A DNA stretch of 64,000 bases from Rugosimonospora acidiphila (GCF_039543385.1 NZ_BAABJQ010000004.1:434001-498000); one strand, 5' to 3'. Counted from the stretch's first letter, positions 41,708 to 49,807 are shown. The notes: generated by a model from the letters alone, not told the origin. Made by a program: numbers and translations.

Positions 41708-43366
41708 CTACATCCGTTCCGGCGCCGAAACGCCGAGTAGACCAAGACCGTTGGCGATGACTGTGCGCGCGGCGTCGTTGAGCCAGAGCCGGGCCCGCAT
41801 CTGGTCGGTCACCGGTTCGTCGCCGCGCGGCAAGATCCGGCAATTGTCGTAGAACCGGTGGTAGGAGCCGGCCAACTCCTCCAGGTACCGGGTCACCCGG
41901 TGCGGTTCACGCAGCTCGGCCGCGGTGGCCACGATGCCGGGGAAGTCGCCGAGCGACTTGAGCAGATCCAGCTCCTTCTCGTGCGAGAGCAGGGCCGGGT
42001 CGAAGTCCTCGCCGCGGCTCAGCCCGATGTCGGTGGCCATCCGGGAAACGCCCGCGGTGCGGGCCGCCACGTACTGGACGTAGTAGATCGGGTTGTCGTT
42101 CGTGCGCCGGGTCCACAGGTCCAGGTCGACGTCGATGGTCGAGTCGACCGAGTACCGGGCCAGGGCGTAGCGGGCCGCGTCCACGCCGATCGCGTCCACC
42201 AGGTCGTCCAGCGACACCACGGTGCCTGCCCGCTTGGACATCCGCACCGGCTGGCCGTCCTTGACCAGGTTGACCAGCTGGCCGATGAGGACCTCCAGGT
42301 TGCGGTCCGGGTCGTCGCCGAAGCAGGCACACATGGCGCGCAGCCGGCCGATGTAGCCGTGGTGGTCGGCGCCCAGCATGATCACGACCCGGTCGAAGCC
42401 GCGCTGGCGCTTGTCCAGGTAGTAGGCGCAGTCCGCCGCGTAGTAGGTGTAGGCGCCGTTGCTGCGCACGTAGACCCGGTCCTTGTCGTCACCGAAGTCG
42501 GTGGTGCGGATCCAGGTCGCGCCGTCGGCCTCGTACACCCGGCCCTGGGCGCGCAGCCGCTCCAGCGCCGAGGCCAGCTCACCGCGGTCGTGCAGCTCCT
42601 TCTCGTTGAAGTACCGGTCGAAGTGCACGCCGAACTCGGTCAGCTTCGACTTGACCTCGGCGAACATGAGCGCCACGCCCTCGACCCGGAAGACCTCCAC
42701 CGCCTGGTCCTCGGCCAGCCCCAGCGCGTCGGGCTGCTTGCGCAGCACCTCCTGGGCGATCTCGCCGATGTACTCACCGTGGTAGCCGTCCTCCGGTACC
42801 GGCAGGCCCTTGGCCGTCGCGTACAGCGAGAGGGCGAACCGGTCGATCTGCGAGCCGGCGTCGTTGAAGTAGTACTCCGTGCCGACCTCGGCACCGACCG
42901 CCTTCAGCAGCCGGGCCAGCGCGTCGCCGACCGCGGCCCAGCGCACCCCGCCGATGTGGATCGGCCCGGTCGGGTTGACCGAGACGAACTCGAGGTTGAT
43001 CTTGTTCCCGCGCAGCAGCGTGCCGCGCCCGTACTCCGCCCCGGCCTCGACCACCAGGCGAGCCAGCGCGCCCGTGGCGGCCGGGTCGAGCCGGATGTTG
43101 AGGAAGCCCGGCCCAGCGATCTCGGCGCCAGCGATCCCGGTAATTTGTGCCAGATTGTCGGCAATCGCCTGAGCCAGCTCGCGCGGCGGCAGCCCCACCT
43201 TCTTGCCCACCTGCAGGGCGAGGTTGGTCGCGTAGTCGCCATGCTCGGGGTTGCGGGGCCGCTCCACGGTGGCCGTGGGAGGCAGAGGGGCCGGGTCCAG
43301 GCCACGGTCCGTTACCGCCGCCCTCGCGGCGGCGATAACGACTTCGGAGAGCTGCTCGGGAGTCAC
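41708..43366 (-). CDS. argS: arginyl-tRNA synthetase
   Basis: Class I aminoacyl-tRNA synthetase, 552 residues from a GTG at 43366. The HIGH-equivalent motif is HIGG in NPTGPIHIGGVRWAAVGD, the form usual in this actinobacterial subgroup. The KMSKS-equivalent is MSKRAGT near 365. The N-terminal ArgRS-specific domain (about 1-105) and the C-terminal DALR anticodon domain (ARYLEELAGSYHRFYDNCRIL) are present. It would charge the tRNA-Arg(CCG) encoded at 45200. It diverges from the DUF3105 gene across 123 bp. Confidence 0.95.
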   Translation of the reverse strand: MTPEQLSEVVIAAARAAVTDRGLDPAPLPPTATVERPRNPEHGDYATNLALQVGKKVGLPPRELAQAIADNLAQITGIAGAEIAGPGFLNIRLDPAATGALARLVVEAGAEYGRGTLLRGNKINLEFVSVNPTGPIHIGGVRWAAVGDALARLLKAVGAEVGTEYYFNDAGSQIDRFALSLYATAKGLPVPEDGYHGEYIGEIAQEVLRKQPDALGLAEDQAVEVFRVEGVALMFAEVKSKLTEFGVHFDRYFNEKELHDRGELASALERLRAQGRVYEADGATWIRTTDFGDDKDRVYVRSNGAYTYYAADCAYYLDKRQRGFDRVVIMLGADHHGYIGRLRAMCACFGDDPDRNLEVLIGQLVNLVKDGQPVRMSKRAGTVVSLDDLVDAIGVDAARYALARYSVDSTIDVDLDLWTRRTNDNPIYYVQYVAARTAGVSRMATDIGLSRGEDFDPALLSHEKELDLLKSLGDFPGIVATAAELREPHRVTRYLEELAGSYHRFYDNCRILPRGDEPVTDQMRARLWLNDAARTVIANGLGLLGVSAPERM

Positions 43367-43489
43367 CCGATCAATGCTAGCCGGGGTAGACTGCTGGACT
43401 TGGCGGCGACCCGACGTGCCGGTCACAATGCGGGACGCAACCCAAAGTGGGACCACTCCCCTGACCTGTTTCGACCTCGGTGAGGCCCG

Positions 43490-44482
43490 ATGAGCATCAG
43501 CACTCCACAGGCGGGTGGCAACCGCCGGCCGTCGTCCAAGCCCGCAGCCGGGGGCAAGCCAGCCCCCGACGCCTCCGGCGACAAGCCGAAGGCCGACGCG
43601 GCGGACGCCCGCACTCCGACCGACAAGCCGGCCCGGCCCGCGAAGGCCGCGAGGTCCGGTGCGACCAGCGGATCTTCGCCGCGGGCGCGCACCACGGCCG
43701 CCGAGCGGTCGGCCGGCGGGCGCGCAACGGGCGGCCGGTCCGGCGGCGGCAACCGCCCACCAACGGCGGGCCGGGGCGGGGGCGGCGGACGGCCCCCGAT
43801 CACCCCCGTCAAGATCAACCAGGGTCGCCACTGGGGCCCGGTCGCCCTGATCAGCTCCGTCAGCCTGGTGGCCGCCGCCATTGTGGTCTTCGCGGTGTAC
43901 GAGGTGCACCAGAACGGCCGCGGCTGGCAGTCGAAGGCGGACGCGATCCAGGGGATCGTGGACTACCGCAAGACGGAGACGGACCTACTCAAGCCCGCCC
44001 AGCACGCCTACGGCAAGATCAACTATCCGCAGAGCCCACCGGTCGGCGGCACGCACAACTACAACTGGGAACGGTGCCAGGGCGACGTCTACCCCGACCA
44101 GATCCCGAACGAGAACGCCGTCCACGCGCTCGAACACGGCGCCGTGTGGGTCACGTACAACCCCAGCCTGCCCAAGGACGAAGTCGACCAGCTGGCCAGC
44201 AAGGTGCGCGGCAACGACTTCATGCTGATGAGCCCCTACCCCGGGCTGGACAAGCCGATCTCCCTGCAGGCATGGGGCTTCCAGCTGAAGTTGGACCACG
44301 CCAACGACCCGCGGATCGACCAGTTCATCAAGGACCTGCGGGTCAACGCCACCATGGAGCCAGGGGTCACCTGCGGCCAGGACTCGGGCAGCTACGTGAC
44401 CAAGACCGGTCCCGACCCGGCAAACCTCGGACAGAGCGGGGCACCAGCACCCGCGGGCATGCCGTCCGTCGCGGGTTCCTGA
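43490..44482 (+). CDS. DUF3105 domain membrane-anchored protein
   Basis: 330 residues. A long disordered N-terminal part rich in Ala, Pro, Lys and Gly (about 1-115) leads to one membrane span (ALISSVSLVAAAIVVFAVYEV) and an extracytoplasmic DUF3105 domain: SPPVGGTHNYNWERCQGDVY and NENAVHALEHGAVWVTYNP with conserved His residues, then LMSPYPGLDKPISLQAWGFQL. Function of the family is not known; the clustered His/Cys suggest metal binding. The gene is followed 4 bp later by a DUF305 gene, a recurrent actinobacterial pair. Confidence 0.88.
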   Translation: MSISTPQAGGNRRPSSKPAAGGKPAPDASGDKPKADAADARTPTDKPARPAKAARSGATSGSSPRARTTAAERSAGGRATGGRSGGGNRPPTAGRGGGGGRPPITPVKINQGRHWGPVALISSVSLVAAAIVVFAVYEVHQNGRGWQSKADAIQGIVDYRKTETDLLKPAQHAYGKINYPQSPPVGGTHNYNWERCQGDVYPDQIPNENAVHALEHGAVWVTYNPSLPKDEVDQLASKVRGNDFMLMSPYPGLDKPISLQAWGFQLKLDHANDPRIDQFIKDLRVNATMEPGVTCGQDSGSYVTKTGPDPANLGQSGAPAPAGMPSVAGS

Positions 44483-44486
44483 CCCG

Positions 44487-45122
44487 ATGTTCGGCCTGTT
44501 CGCAACACCCCGCCGGCGCGCGCTGACGATCGGCACGGTGGTGGCGGTGCTCGCCCTCGTGATCGGGTTCGGTGCGGGCTGGCTGGCGCCGTCGCTGCGT
44601 ACGCCGGGCGACAACTCGCCGGAGGCGGGCTTCGCCCGAGACATGTCGACGCACCACGCCCAGGCGGTCTCGATGGCCATGACCGCGTACCCGAAGGCGA
44701 CAATGCCGGAGGTGCGCCAGATGGCCTACGACATCGCGCTGAGCCAGCAGAACCAGATCGGCGTGATGCAGACCTGGCTGAGGGACTGGAATCTGGAGCC
44801 AACAGGCTCGCAGCCGAAAATGGCCTGGATGCCCGGCGGCACGCAGGAGCTGACCCCGGACGGATTGATGCCGGGCATGGCAACCGACGCGCAGCTCCAA
44901 CAGCTCAGCTCGGCCACGGGCAAGCAGGTGGACATCCTGTTCTGCCAGCTGATGCTGCGACACCACCTGGGCGGCATTCACATGATTGACGCTCTGCTGC
45001 AACTGAGCCACAACCAGCAGGTCCGGGATCTGGCTCAGACGATGAAGACCAACCAGCAGGCCGAGGTGGACCAGATGCAGACTCTGCTCACGCAGCTGGG
45101 CGCAGAGCCGCTGAGCTCGTAG
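44487..45122 (+). CDS. DUF305 domain exported protein
   Basis: 211 residues: one N-terminal membrane/signal segment (IGTVVAVLALVIGFGAGWLA) and two DUF305 repeats of a ferritin-like four-helix type. The signatures are DMSTHHAQAVSMAM near 60 and QLMLRHHLGGIHMIDALL near 155, with paired His and Met residues typical of the family; copper binding has been proposed for some members. A low-Cys, Met-rich exported protein behind a His-rich DUF3105 protein is consistent with joint metal handling outside the membrane, which remains inference. Confidence 0.9.
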   Translation: MFGLFATPRRRALTIGTVVAVLALVIGFGAGWLAPSLRTPGDNSPEAGFARDMSTHHAQAVSMAMTAYPKATMPEVRQMAYDIALSQQNQIGVMQTWLRDWNLEPTGSQPKMAWMPGGTQELTPDGLMPGMATDAQLQQLSSATGKQVDILFCQLMLRHHLGGIHMIDALLQLSHNQQVRDLAQTMKTNQQAEVDQMQTLLTQLGAEPLSS

Positions 45123-45199
45123 GCTTGGCCGGTGCCGCGCTGGGTGTGACCCATTGCGCGGCACCGGCCGGAAGCCTGCTACAGTTCTTAGGTCGCTGA

Positions 45200-45271
45200 G
45201 CCCCCGTAGCTCAGGGGATAGAGCACCGCCCTCCGGAGGCGGGGGCGTAGGTTCGAATCCTACCGGGGGCA
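45200..45271 (+). tRNA. tRNA-Arg (anticodon CCG)
   Basis: Acceptor stem GCCCCCG pairs with CGGGGGC before discriminator A; the anticodon stem CCGCC/GGCGG closes the loop CTCCGGA with anticodon CCG; the T arm is GTAGG-TTCGAAT-CCTAC. The 3' CCA is not encoded. It is the last core gene before a mosaic region, and tRNA 3' ends are common integration sites; no duplicate of its 3' end was noticed. Confidence 0.95.
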
Positions 45272-45426
45272 CCTCACAGATCTACAATATCGGCATGTGG
45301 TCAATCGACTGCTCGTCGTCACGGCGGTCTTTCAGATCAGCTGAGGCTTCCATCGGACGTCGGCCCCATGAGGTCGTCCAGGCCGACGCCCGATTCATCG
45401 TTAAATGTCTGCGAGCTGGAGCCCGG

Positions 45427-45552
45427 TCAGCTCGTGGCCGTGGCCACGGCGCCCGCAAGCATTAACTGGCGGGCTTCGAATGTCGGGAACCGCCCGGCCC
45501 GGACGAAGTCGAGGCTGCCAAATGCCACGGTTTGGGGTCTGGTAGCGGTCAC
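45427..45552 (-). CDS. 41-residue ORF coupled to marR
   Basis: The GTG at 45552 overlaps the marR stop (GTGA). The peptide starts MTATRPQTVAFGSLDFVRAG (written with initiator Met) and ends at a TGA at 45427. Coupling and ordinary composition suggest a real reading frame or the 5' stub of a truncated gene; no family is recognised. The remaining 155 bp to the tRNA hold nothing I can assign. Confidence 0.3.
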   Translation of the reverse strand: MTATRPQTVAFGSLDFVRAGRFPTFEARQLMLAGAVATATS

Positions 45553-46007
45553 GAATCCTGTTGCTTGGTCGCTGTTCGGGTCAGGTAGTCCTGCGACGCA
45601 TCGGTGACCCGGGTGAGCAGGCTGCTCAGCGTGGCCAACTCCGTCTTGGACAGGCCGTCGGAGAGTACGGCGTCAAGGTCGGCCACCTGCTGGTCGGCTC
45701 GGGCAAAAATCTCCGTGCCGCGACGGGTCGGATGGATTTCGATCAGTGTGCGGTGAACGGAGTGTGACCGGCGCTCGACGAGGCCGGCGGCCTCCAGCCG
45801 GGCGATGCTGGCGGTGATTGTCTGCGGCGTGATGGCGCAGCGCCGAGCCAGTTCCGCGCCGGTGATACCGGGCGCCTCGATGAGGACGGCCAGGATCGTC
45901 TGCTGGGCCGGCGTGATGCCCGTGTCGCGCAGCGCGACCTCCTTGGCCGCCTGCGACGCCTGCTCGGCGCGCTTGATGTACGCGAGTAGCCGCTGCGAGT
46001 AGTGCAC
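45549..46007 (-). CDS. MarR family transcriptional regulator
   Basis: Winged-helix regulator of 152 residues. The DNA-binding domain is about 30-100 (PAQQTILAVLIEAPGITGAELARRCAITPQTITASIARLEAAGLVERRSH) followed by the wing VHRTLIEIHPTRRG, flanked by dimerisation helices. It diverges from the isochorismatase-fold and MFS genes across 96 bp containing palindromic elements, the usual layout for a repressor of an efflux or detoxification operon whose ligand is the pump's substrate. Confidence 0.93.
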   Translation of the reverse strand: MHYSQRLLAYIKRAEQASQAAKEVALRDTGITPAQQTILAVLIEAPGITGAELARRCAITPQTITASIARLEAAGLVERRSHSVHRTLIEIHPTRRGTEIFARADQQVADLDAVLSDGLSKTELATLSSLLTRVTDASQDYLTRTATKQQDS

Positions 46008-46063
46008 CCTTCCAGTCTATGAGATGAAAACTGGCGCGAACACGTACTCGTGTGCTGTCATCT

Positions 46064-46094
46064 ATCAGCTATCGAATACTGATTAGCTAGCTGA
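46064..46094. promoter_or_regulatory. candidate MarR operator
   Basis: In the divergent marR/isochorismatase gap, ATCAG (46064-46068) and CTGAT (46079-46083) flank a TCGA centre, forming a 20-bp imperfect palindrome; TCAGCTA (46065-46071) is also repeated inverted as TAGCTGA (46088-46094). The position just before the GAGGAG ribosome site of the plus-strand gene fits repression of both directions. Confidence 0.4.
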
Positions 46095-46103
46095 GGAGAT
46101 GCT

Positions 46104-46694
46104 GTGTGCCGCGCACTCTTGGTACTGGACATGATCAACGATGTCGTCGCAACGGAGGGAGCGTTCGCGCCGGCGGGGTTTCCCGAACAGGTGGCCCGGC
46201 GGGACGTCCTGCCCCACACGGCCGCCGCGGTGGCCGCCGCCCGACAGGCCGGCGACCTGGTGGTGTGGGTGGCGGTCGGGTTCCGTCCGGGGTACCTGGA
46301 CTGGCCGGCCGGCTCGCCGCTGTTCGCCGGCCTACCGGCCACAGGTGGGCTGGCCAGAGGCGGCTGGGGCACCCGCATCCATTCCGCCTTGGAGGTGCGA
46401 CCCGAGGAGCCGGTGATCGTGAAATCGCGGGTGAGCCCGTTCCACGGCACCGAACTGGAGCAACTGCTGCGGACCGCGGGCGTGGAGGAGGTCCTGCTGG
46501 CCGGGGTCTCCACTGACCATGTCGTACTCGCTGCGGCTCGAGATGCCCATGACCGGGACTTCACCGTTCGGGTGCTGGCCGACTGCTGCGGCTCGTCGAC
46601 AGCCGAACTGCACGAGGCCGCCGTGTCGATCATGGCCTCAATTGCCGAGGTAACCACGGCGTCGGCCGCATACTCGATGGCGCAGGCCGGATGA
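46104..46694 (+). CDS. isochorismatase-fold cysteine-hydrolase-like protein
   Basis: 196 residues with the isochorismatase-like alpha/beta fold. The expected Asp (Asp9 in LLVLDMIND) and Lys (Lys107 in VIVKSRVSPFHGT) of the catalytic triad are present, but the nucleophilic Cys of the usual G-V-x-T-D-x-C-V motif is Val140 here (GVSTDHVV). Members without this Cys include the isochorismatases such as PhzD that act by acid catalysis, so hydrolysis of a vinyl ether or imine is more likely than amide hydrolysis, or the protein is inactive. The GTG start is 6 nt after GAGGAG. The stop overlaps the MFS start (ATGA). Confidence 0.85.
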   Translation: MCRALLVLDMINDVVATEGAFAPAGFPEQVARRDVLPHTAAAVAAARQAGDLVVWVAVGFRPGYLDWPAGSPLFAGLPATGGLARGGWGTRIHSALEVRPEEPVIVKSRVSPFHGTELEQLLRTAGVEEVLLAGVSTDHVVLAAARDAHDRDFTVRVLADCCGSSTAELHEAAVSIMASIAEVTTASAAYSMAQAG

Positions 46695-47920
46695 GCACGG
46701 CGGGCACTGTGAGCGCAGTAGATCCGGTCGCCTCGACGCGCCGGTGGGTGGTGCTGTGCGCCGGCGTGCTGGCCCAGGCCGCCACCAGCATGTTCCAGTT
46801 CGGCGTGCCGTACCTGGTGCCCGAGCTTCGCAGCGCGGTGGGCGGGTCGCTGTCCGGCGTGGGGCTGCTGGTCGCCTGTCCCAGCATCGGCCTGGTACTG
46901 ACGCTGATCGCCTGGGGTGCGGTCGCCGACCGGTACGGTGAACGCCTCGCGATGACCGCCGGACTACTCGGCGCCGGCGCGATCCTGGGCGTGGCGGGTC
47001 TCTCGCACAGCACCGTCCTGTTGGGACTGTCGCTGGTGTTGGCGGGGGCGGCGGGCGCCTCGGTCAACGCGGCCAGCGGGCGGGCGCTCATGGGCTGGTT
47101 CGCCGCCCACGAACGGGGACTAGCGATGGGGGTACGGCAGACGGCGCAGCCCGTTGGCGTCGGCGCCGCCGCCCTGGTACTGCCGGCAGCCGCGCAGTCC
47201 TGGGGGTATCGAGGAGCGTTGTGGGTGCCGGCCGTGATCTGCATTGTCGTCGGCGTGGCCGTGGCGCTCGCCATACAGGACCCACCGCGACCGGCCGGCG
47301 CGACCCGCGCACGCGCCGCCTCGCCGTACCGCCGTCCTGATCTCTGGCGAGTGCACGGCGCCAGCGCCCTGCTGATCGTGCCGCAGTTCACCGTCTCCGC
47401 GTTCGCGTTCGTGTACCTGGTCAGCGTCCGGCATTGGCCGTCGGGGCACGCCGGGCAACTGCTGGCCGGCGCCCAGGTCGTGGGTGCGACAGCCCGCCTG
47501 CTGGCTGGCAGATGGTCCGATCGAGTCGCCGACCGGCTCGGCCCGATGCGTACCCTCACCGTGGTCAACGCCGTCACGGTCGGGCTGTTAGCGGCCACGG
47601 TGGCGGCCTCCGCCCAGACCGCGCCCCTGTTCCTGGTCGCGGCAGCCGCCATCACGGTCGGCGGCAACGGTCTGGCCTTCACCGCTGTCGCCGAACTCGC
47701 CGGTCGAGACTGGTCCGGCCGCGCACTCGGTGCCCAGAACACCGCACAGAACATCGTCGCGGCAGCCACTCCACCGCTTGTCGGCCTGCTCATCTCAGCG
47801 ACCGGCTACGGCAGCGGCTTCCTCCTCGCGGCGGTGTTCGCCGCCGCCGCGACCACAGTGGTACCGCCCTCCGCCGGCCGGATCACCTGGGGCCTGCGCA
47901 CCCGCGTCGACACGGCCTGA
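46691..47920 (+). CDS. MFS transporter
   Basis: A 12-span major facilitator protein of 409 residues. The loop 2-3 motif is GAVADRYGERL (A-motif-like) and a weaker version recurs in the second half (AGRWSDRVADRLGP), as expected from the internal duplication. It is translationally coupled to the isochorismatase-fold gene, and both are opposite a MarR regulator. Together they look like a small ligand-induced uptake/efflux and detoxification unit; the substrate cannot be told. Confidence 0.92.
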   Translation: MSTAGTVSAVDPVASTRRWVVLCAGVLAQAATSMFQFGVPYLVPELRSAVGGSLSGVGLLVACPSIGLVLTLIAWGAVADRYGERLAMTAGLLGAGAILGVAGLSHSTVLLGLSLVLAGAAGASVNAASGRALMGWFAAHERGLAMGVRQTAQPVGVGAAALVLPAAAQSWGYRGALWVPAVICIVVGVAVALAIQDPPRPAGATRARAASPYRRPDLWRVHGASALLIVPQFTVSAFAFVYLVSVRHWPSGHAGQLLAGAQVVGATARLLAGRWSDRVADRLGPMRTLTVVNAVTVGLLAATVAASAQTAPLFLVAAAAITVGGNGLAFTAVAELAGRDWSGRALGAQNTAQNIVAAATPPLVGLLISATGYGSGFLLAAVFAAAATTVVPPSAGRITWGLRTRVDTA

Positions 47921-47932
47921 ACCCTCAGCGGC

Positions 47933-47964
47933 GTCATGGCCTCGACCTGCACCGAGGCCATGAC
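47933..47964 (+). terminator. hairpin terminator after the MFS gene
   Basis: GTCATGGCCTCG, loop ACCTGCAC, CGAGGCCATGAC: a perfect 12-bp stem beginning 12 bp after the MFS stop. Confidence 0.75.
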
Positions 47965-48223
47965 AGTTCCGCGGTTGCACAGGCTCGAATCACAACCCAC
48001 TTGCCAGCCTCTCCAGCCTCGGAGGCTGATAACGTCTGCGCGCGGGCAGCCAAAGTTTGGCGGAAGGCCTCGGACCGGCGGCCGCAGGCCACTCGGCCGA
48101 GCCCCGGACAACGAAGTCGGCAACCGCCCAGGCAGCGTTCGGCGCTCGGGTAGTCCCGATTCCTTCCCGCCGAGGCCGGTTCCTGCAGCCCGGTCGGTGC
48201 GGTTTCGCATCGACCGGGTCAGC
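47965..48223. other. intergenic region between convergent genes, no gene seen
   Basis: About 260 bp between the MFS terminator and the VC0807-like stop. Frames here lack protein-like composition or ribosome sites. It contains GC-rich inverted patches (GGAAGGCCTCGGACCGG) that may help terminate the minus-strand transcript. Base composition is less GC-rich than the core regions, fitting junk left by recombination. Confidence 0.5.
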
Positions 48224-48883
48224 TCAGCCTTCGCGAGCCGCGCGGCGCGGCAGGTAGAGGCGAGTCCATCCGATGAGCAACGCGAACGTTGCGATCAGGA
48301 TCACTGTGGATGCCGCCGCGCCCGTGCTGACCGGGACGATGCTGATCACAACGAGACGCACAATTGCTTCGCCCAGCAGCCCGGCGCCCCACACAGCCGT
48401 CATCAGACGCTGCCGGGAACGAAACTTAGCGGAATCGTCCCAACGCGCGTCCATTGCAGCCGCCTTCGCGGGGTCGCCTCCGCTGAGCATCTGGCGGATC
48501 ATCAGATACATGACCGGGCGGGCGGCCAGCAGGGATGCGAGGAATGCGATGCCGACTCCGCCGGTGATGACGGAGTCTTTGGCCAGTGCGAAACGGGCGT
48601 TGCCGGTCAGGTACGACGCCGCGATACCGAGGACGAACGTGATCAGGACGACGAGGCCAAGCGTCTCGACGCGGCGCCTGCGGATCAGCCCGGCGATAAC
48701 GAATACCGCGTTGACAGCGCCACCTGCTGCGAGAGCCGAGACGTTGGAGACGCCTTGGTGGTGTACGACGTAGTACACGGCGTACGGCAGGATGACGTCG
48801 CGGATGAGGACGGGTCCCACGGACTTGAGGGCGCCTCCCAGGCCCGAGGGGGCTGGGGTGGAGACCACATCGTTCTCGGTCAC
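48224..48883 (-). CDS. VC0807-like family integral membrane protein
   Basis: 219 residues with about six spans. The pattern GPVLIRDVILPYAVYYVVHHQGVSNVSAL then FALAKDSVITGGVGIAFLASLLAARPVMY, the latter with the conserved AKDS and RP elements, matches the VC0807/intracellular-septation-A-like family. The GTG start at 48883 overlaps the marR stop by 4 bp (GTGA), so it is the coupled target or partner of that regulator. Function is unknown. Confidence 0.8.
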   Translation of the reverse strand: MTENDVVSTPAPSGLGGALKSVGPVLIRDVILPYAVYYVVHHQGVSNVSALAAGGAVNAVFVIAGLIRRRRVETLGLVVLITFVLGIAASYLTGNARFALAKDSVITGGVGIAFLASLLAARPVMYLMIRQMLSGGDPAKAAAMDARWDDSAKFRSRQRLMTAVWGAGLLGEAIVRLVVISIVPVSTGAAASTVILIATFALLIGWTRLYLPRRAAREG

Positions 48884-49344
48884 TGGTGCGGCTTCCCTTC
48901 GGTTTGAGTCTGCGGTGTCGCCCGCGCATCGAGCGCCGCCACCAGCCGACTCAACCCTGCCGCGAGAGCGCGGACTTCGTCTGTTGTCCAGTCCGGGATC
49001 GAATCGGCGAAGGCGTCTACGCCCTGCTCGTAGAGCTGCCACAGTTCGGCGAGACCGGCCGGGGTGACCTCGATGAGGCTGGCCCGCCCGTCGGCAGGAT
49101 CCGGCTTTATGGCGACCTTGCCTGTCTGTGCCAGAGCTTGCACATGTCTCGTCACCGACGACGGGTGAACGCTGAGCTCGTCCGCGATCTCAGTAGGCCG
49201 CATGCCCTTGCCGGCGGTGGCGGCAACCCGAAGAACGCCTAGCGCAGTCCTGTCGATCGCGTTGGTTCGGGCGCGATTCATCCGGTCGGTCAACTCCATG
49301 ACCGCGACAGCGAGCGCGCCGACATCTTCGCGATTTACTTGCAC
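48880..49344 (-). CDS. MarR family transcriptional regulator
   Basis: 154 residues; helix-turn-helix and wing run from about 45 to 110 (GMRPTEIADELSVHPSSVTRHVQALAQTGKVAIKPDPADGR). It is upstream of, and coupled to, the VC0807-like membrane protein gene. The GTG start at 49344 lies inside the first of two 17-bp inverted sites, so DNA binding would block its own transcription or translation start region directly. The ligand is unknown. Confidence 0.92.
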   Translation of the reverse strand: MQVNREDVGALAVAVMELTDRMNRARTNAIDRTALGVLRVAATAGKGMRPTEIADELSVHPSSVTRHVQALAQTGKVAIKPDPADGRASLIEVTPAGLAELWQLYEQGVDAFADSIPDWTTDEVRALAAGLSRLVAALDARATPQTQTEGKPHQ

Positions 49345-49381
49345 GGCGCAAAGATTACACGACTCTTTGCACTGCGCAAGT
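49337..49381. promoter_or_regulatory. paired 17-bp inverted operator-like sites at the marR start
   Basis: ACTTGCACGGCGCAAAG (49337-49353) and CTTTGCACTGCGCAAGT (49365-49381) are inverted copies, matching at 15 of 17 positions. Each copy holds a palindromic core TTGCAC-x-GCGCAA. An A/T-rich 11-bp spacer (ATTACACGACT) separates them, and the first overlaps the marR start codon. This is a convincing autoregulatory operator for the adjacent MarR protein. Confidence 0.7.
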
Positions 49382-49520
49382 ACTTTGGTCCGGTGCAGGA
49401 CGGGGCCGGCTCCCGATCGGACTCATGCGGCAATGAACCCGACCGCCAGCGCGACGCTAACCACAAGGACGGCGCGGCGTCGGGATAGACGTCCGGGGAA
49501 CCAGCGCGACGACATCCTCC

Positions 49521-49565
49521 GGGGCCGCGTCGTCCGAGGCCGCGTCGTCCGAGGCCGCGTCCTCA
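49521..49565. repeat. 15-bp tandem repeat, three units
   Basis: Three units of GAGGCCGCGTCGTCC (first starts GGGG, last ends CCTCA). It lies beside the recombinase relic in a region without intact genes. Confidence 0.7.
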
Positions 49566-49569
49566 CAGC

Positions 49570-49680
49570 GCGGTCGCTCACGCCGTCAAGGACGGCGTCA
49601 GCCCCGTGCTGATGAGGTTGCCCGGGCACACGTCGGTGCGGCGCCTCATGAAGTACGCCCGCCCGTTGACGAGGCCCTCT
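49570..49680 (+). pseudogene. C-terminal relic of a tyrosine recombinase/integrase
   Basis: The plus strand reads VKDGVSPVLMRLPGHTSVRR, then LMKYARP. This matches the end of phage-type integrases, LGH-x-S...Y: His (codon 49627) and the would-be nucleophile Tyr (codon 49654) are nine residues apart as in intact enzymes; an extra Pro splits Leu-Gly. Nothing of the upstream catalytic domain (first Arg, Lys) is found and no start codon fits, so it is a relic, implying that an integrative element was once here, 4.4 kb from tRNA-Arg. Confidence 0.45.
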
Positions 49681-49807
49681 GCCGATAGCGTGCCGAGACC
49701 GGCCCCGCAGCCCGCAGCCACCGATGACGAGACAGTACGGGATTGGGGTCGGACCGACTTCTTCGATGATCCCGCCTGCGTCGTCGGTCGTCATGCCGGA
49801 GTAGCTG

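Larger units (their letters stand above)
49345..49807. other. 463-bp region without an intact gene
   Basis: Holds the MarR operator, a 15-bp tandem repeat (49521-49565) and a recombinase relic (49570-49680). On the minus strand, 49423-49516 reads MSSRWFPGRLSRRRAVLVVSVALAVGFIAA, the N-terminus of a lost exported or membrane protein cut off after 30 codons. The rest shows nothing recognisable. The mixture suggests deletion junctions. Confidence 0.6.

Noticed and set aside
42964..43000. Apparent loss of HIGH in arginyl-tRNA synthetase (reads HIGG)
   Set aside because: This form is the norm in the actinobacterial subgroup and the surrounding NPTGP and RWAAVGD residues are conserved, so it is not a defect.
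45200..45548. Attachment-site duplication of the tRNA-Arg 3' end
   Set aside because: No second copy of the T-arm/acceptor sequence was noticed in the window; a systematic search was not possible by eye.
49521..49565. Tandem repeats as a CRISPR array
   Set aside because: Units of 15 bp are contiguous with no spacers and there are no cas genes; the same holds for 7036-7110.
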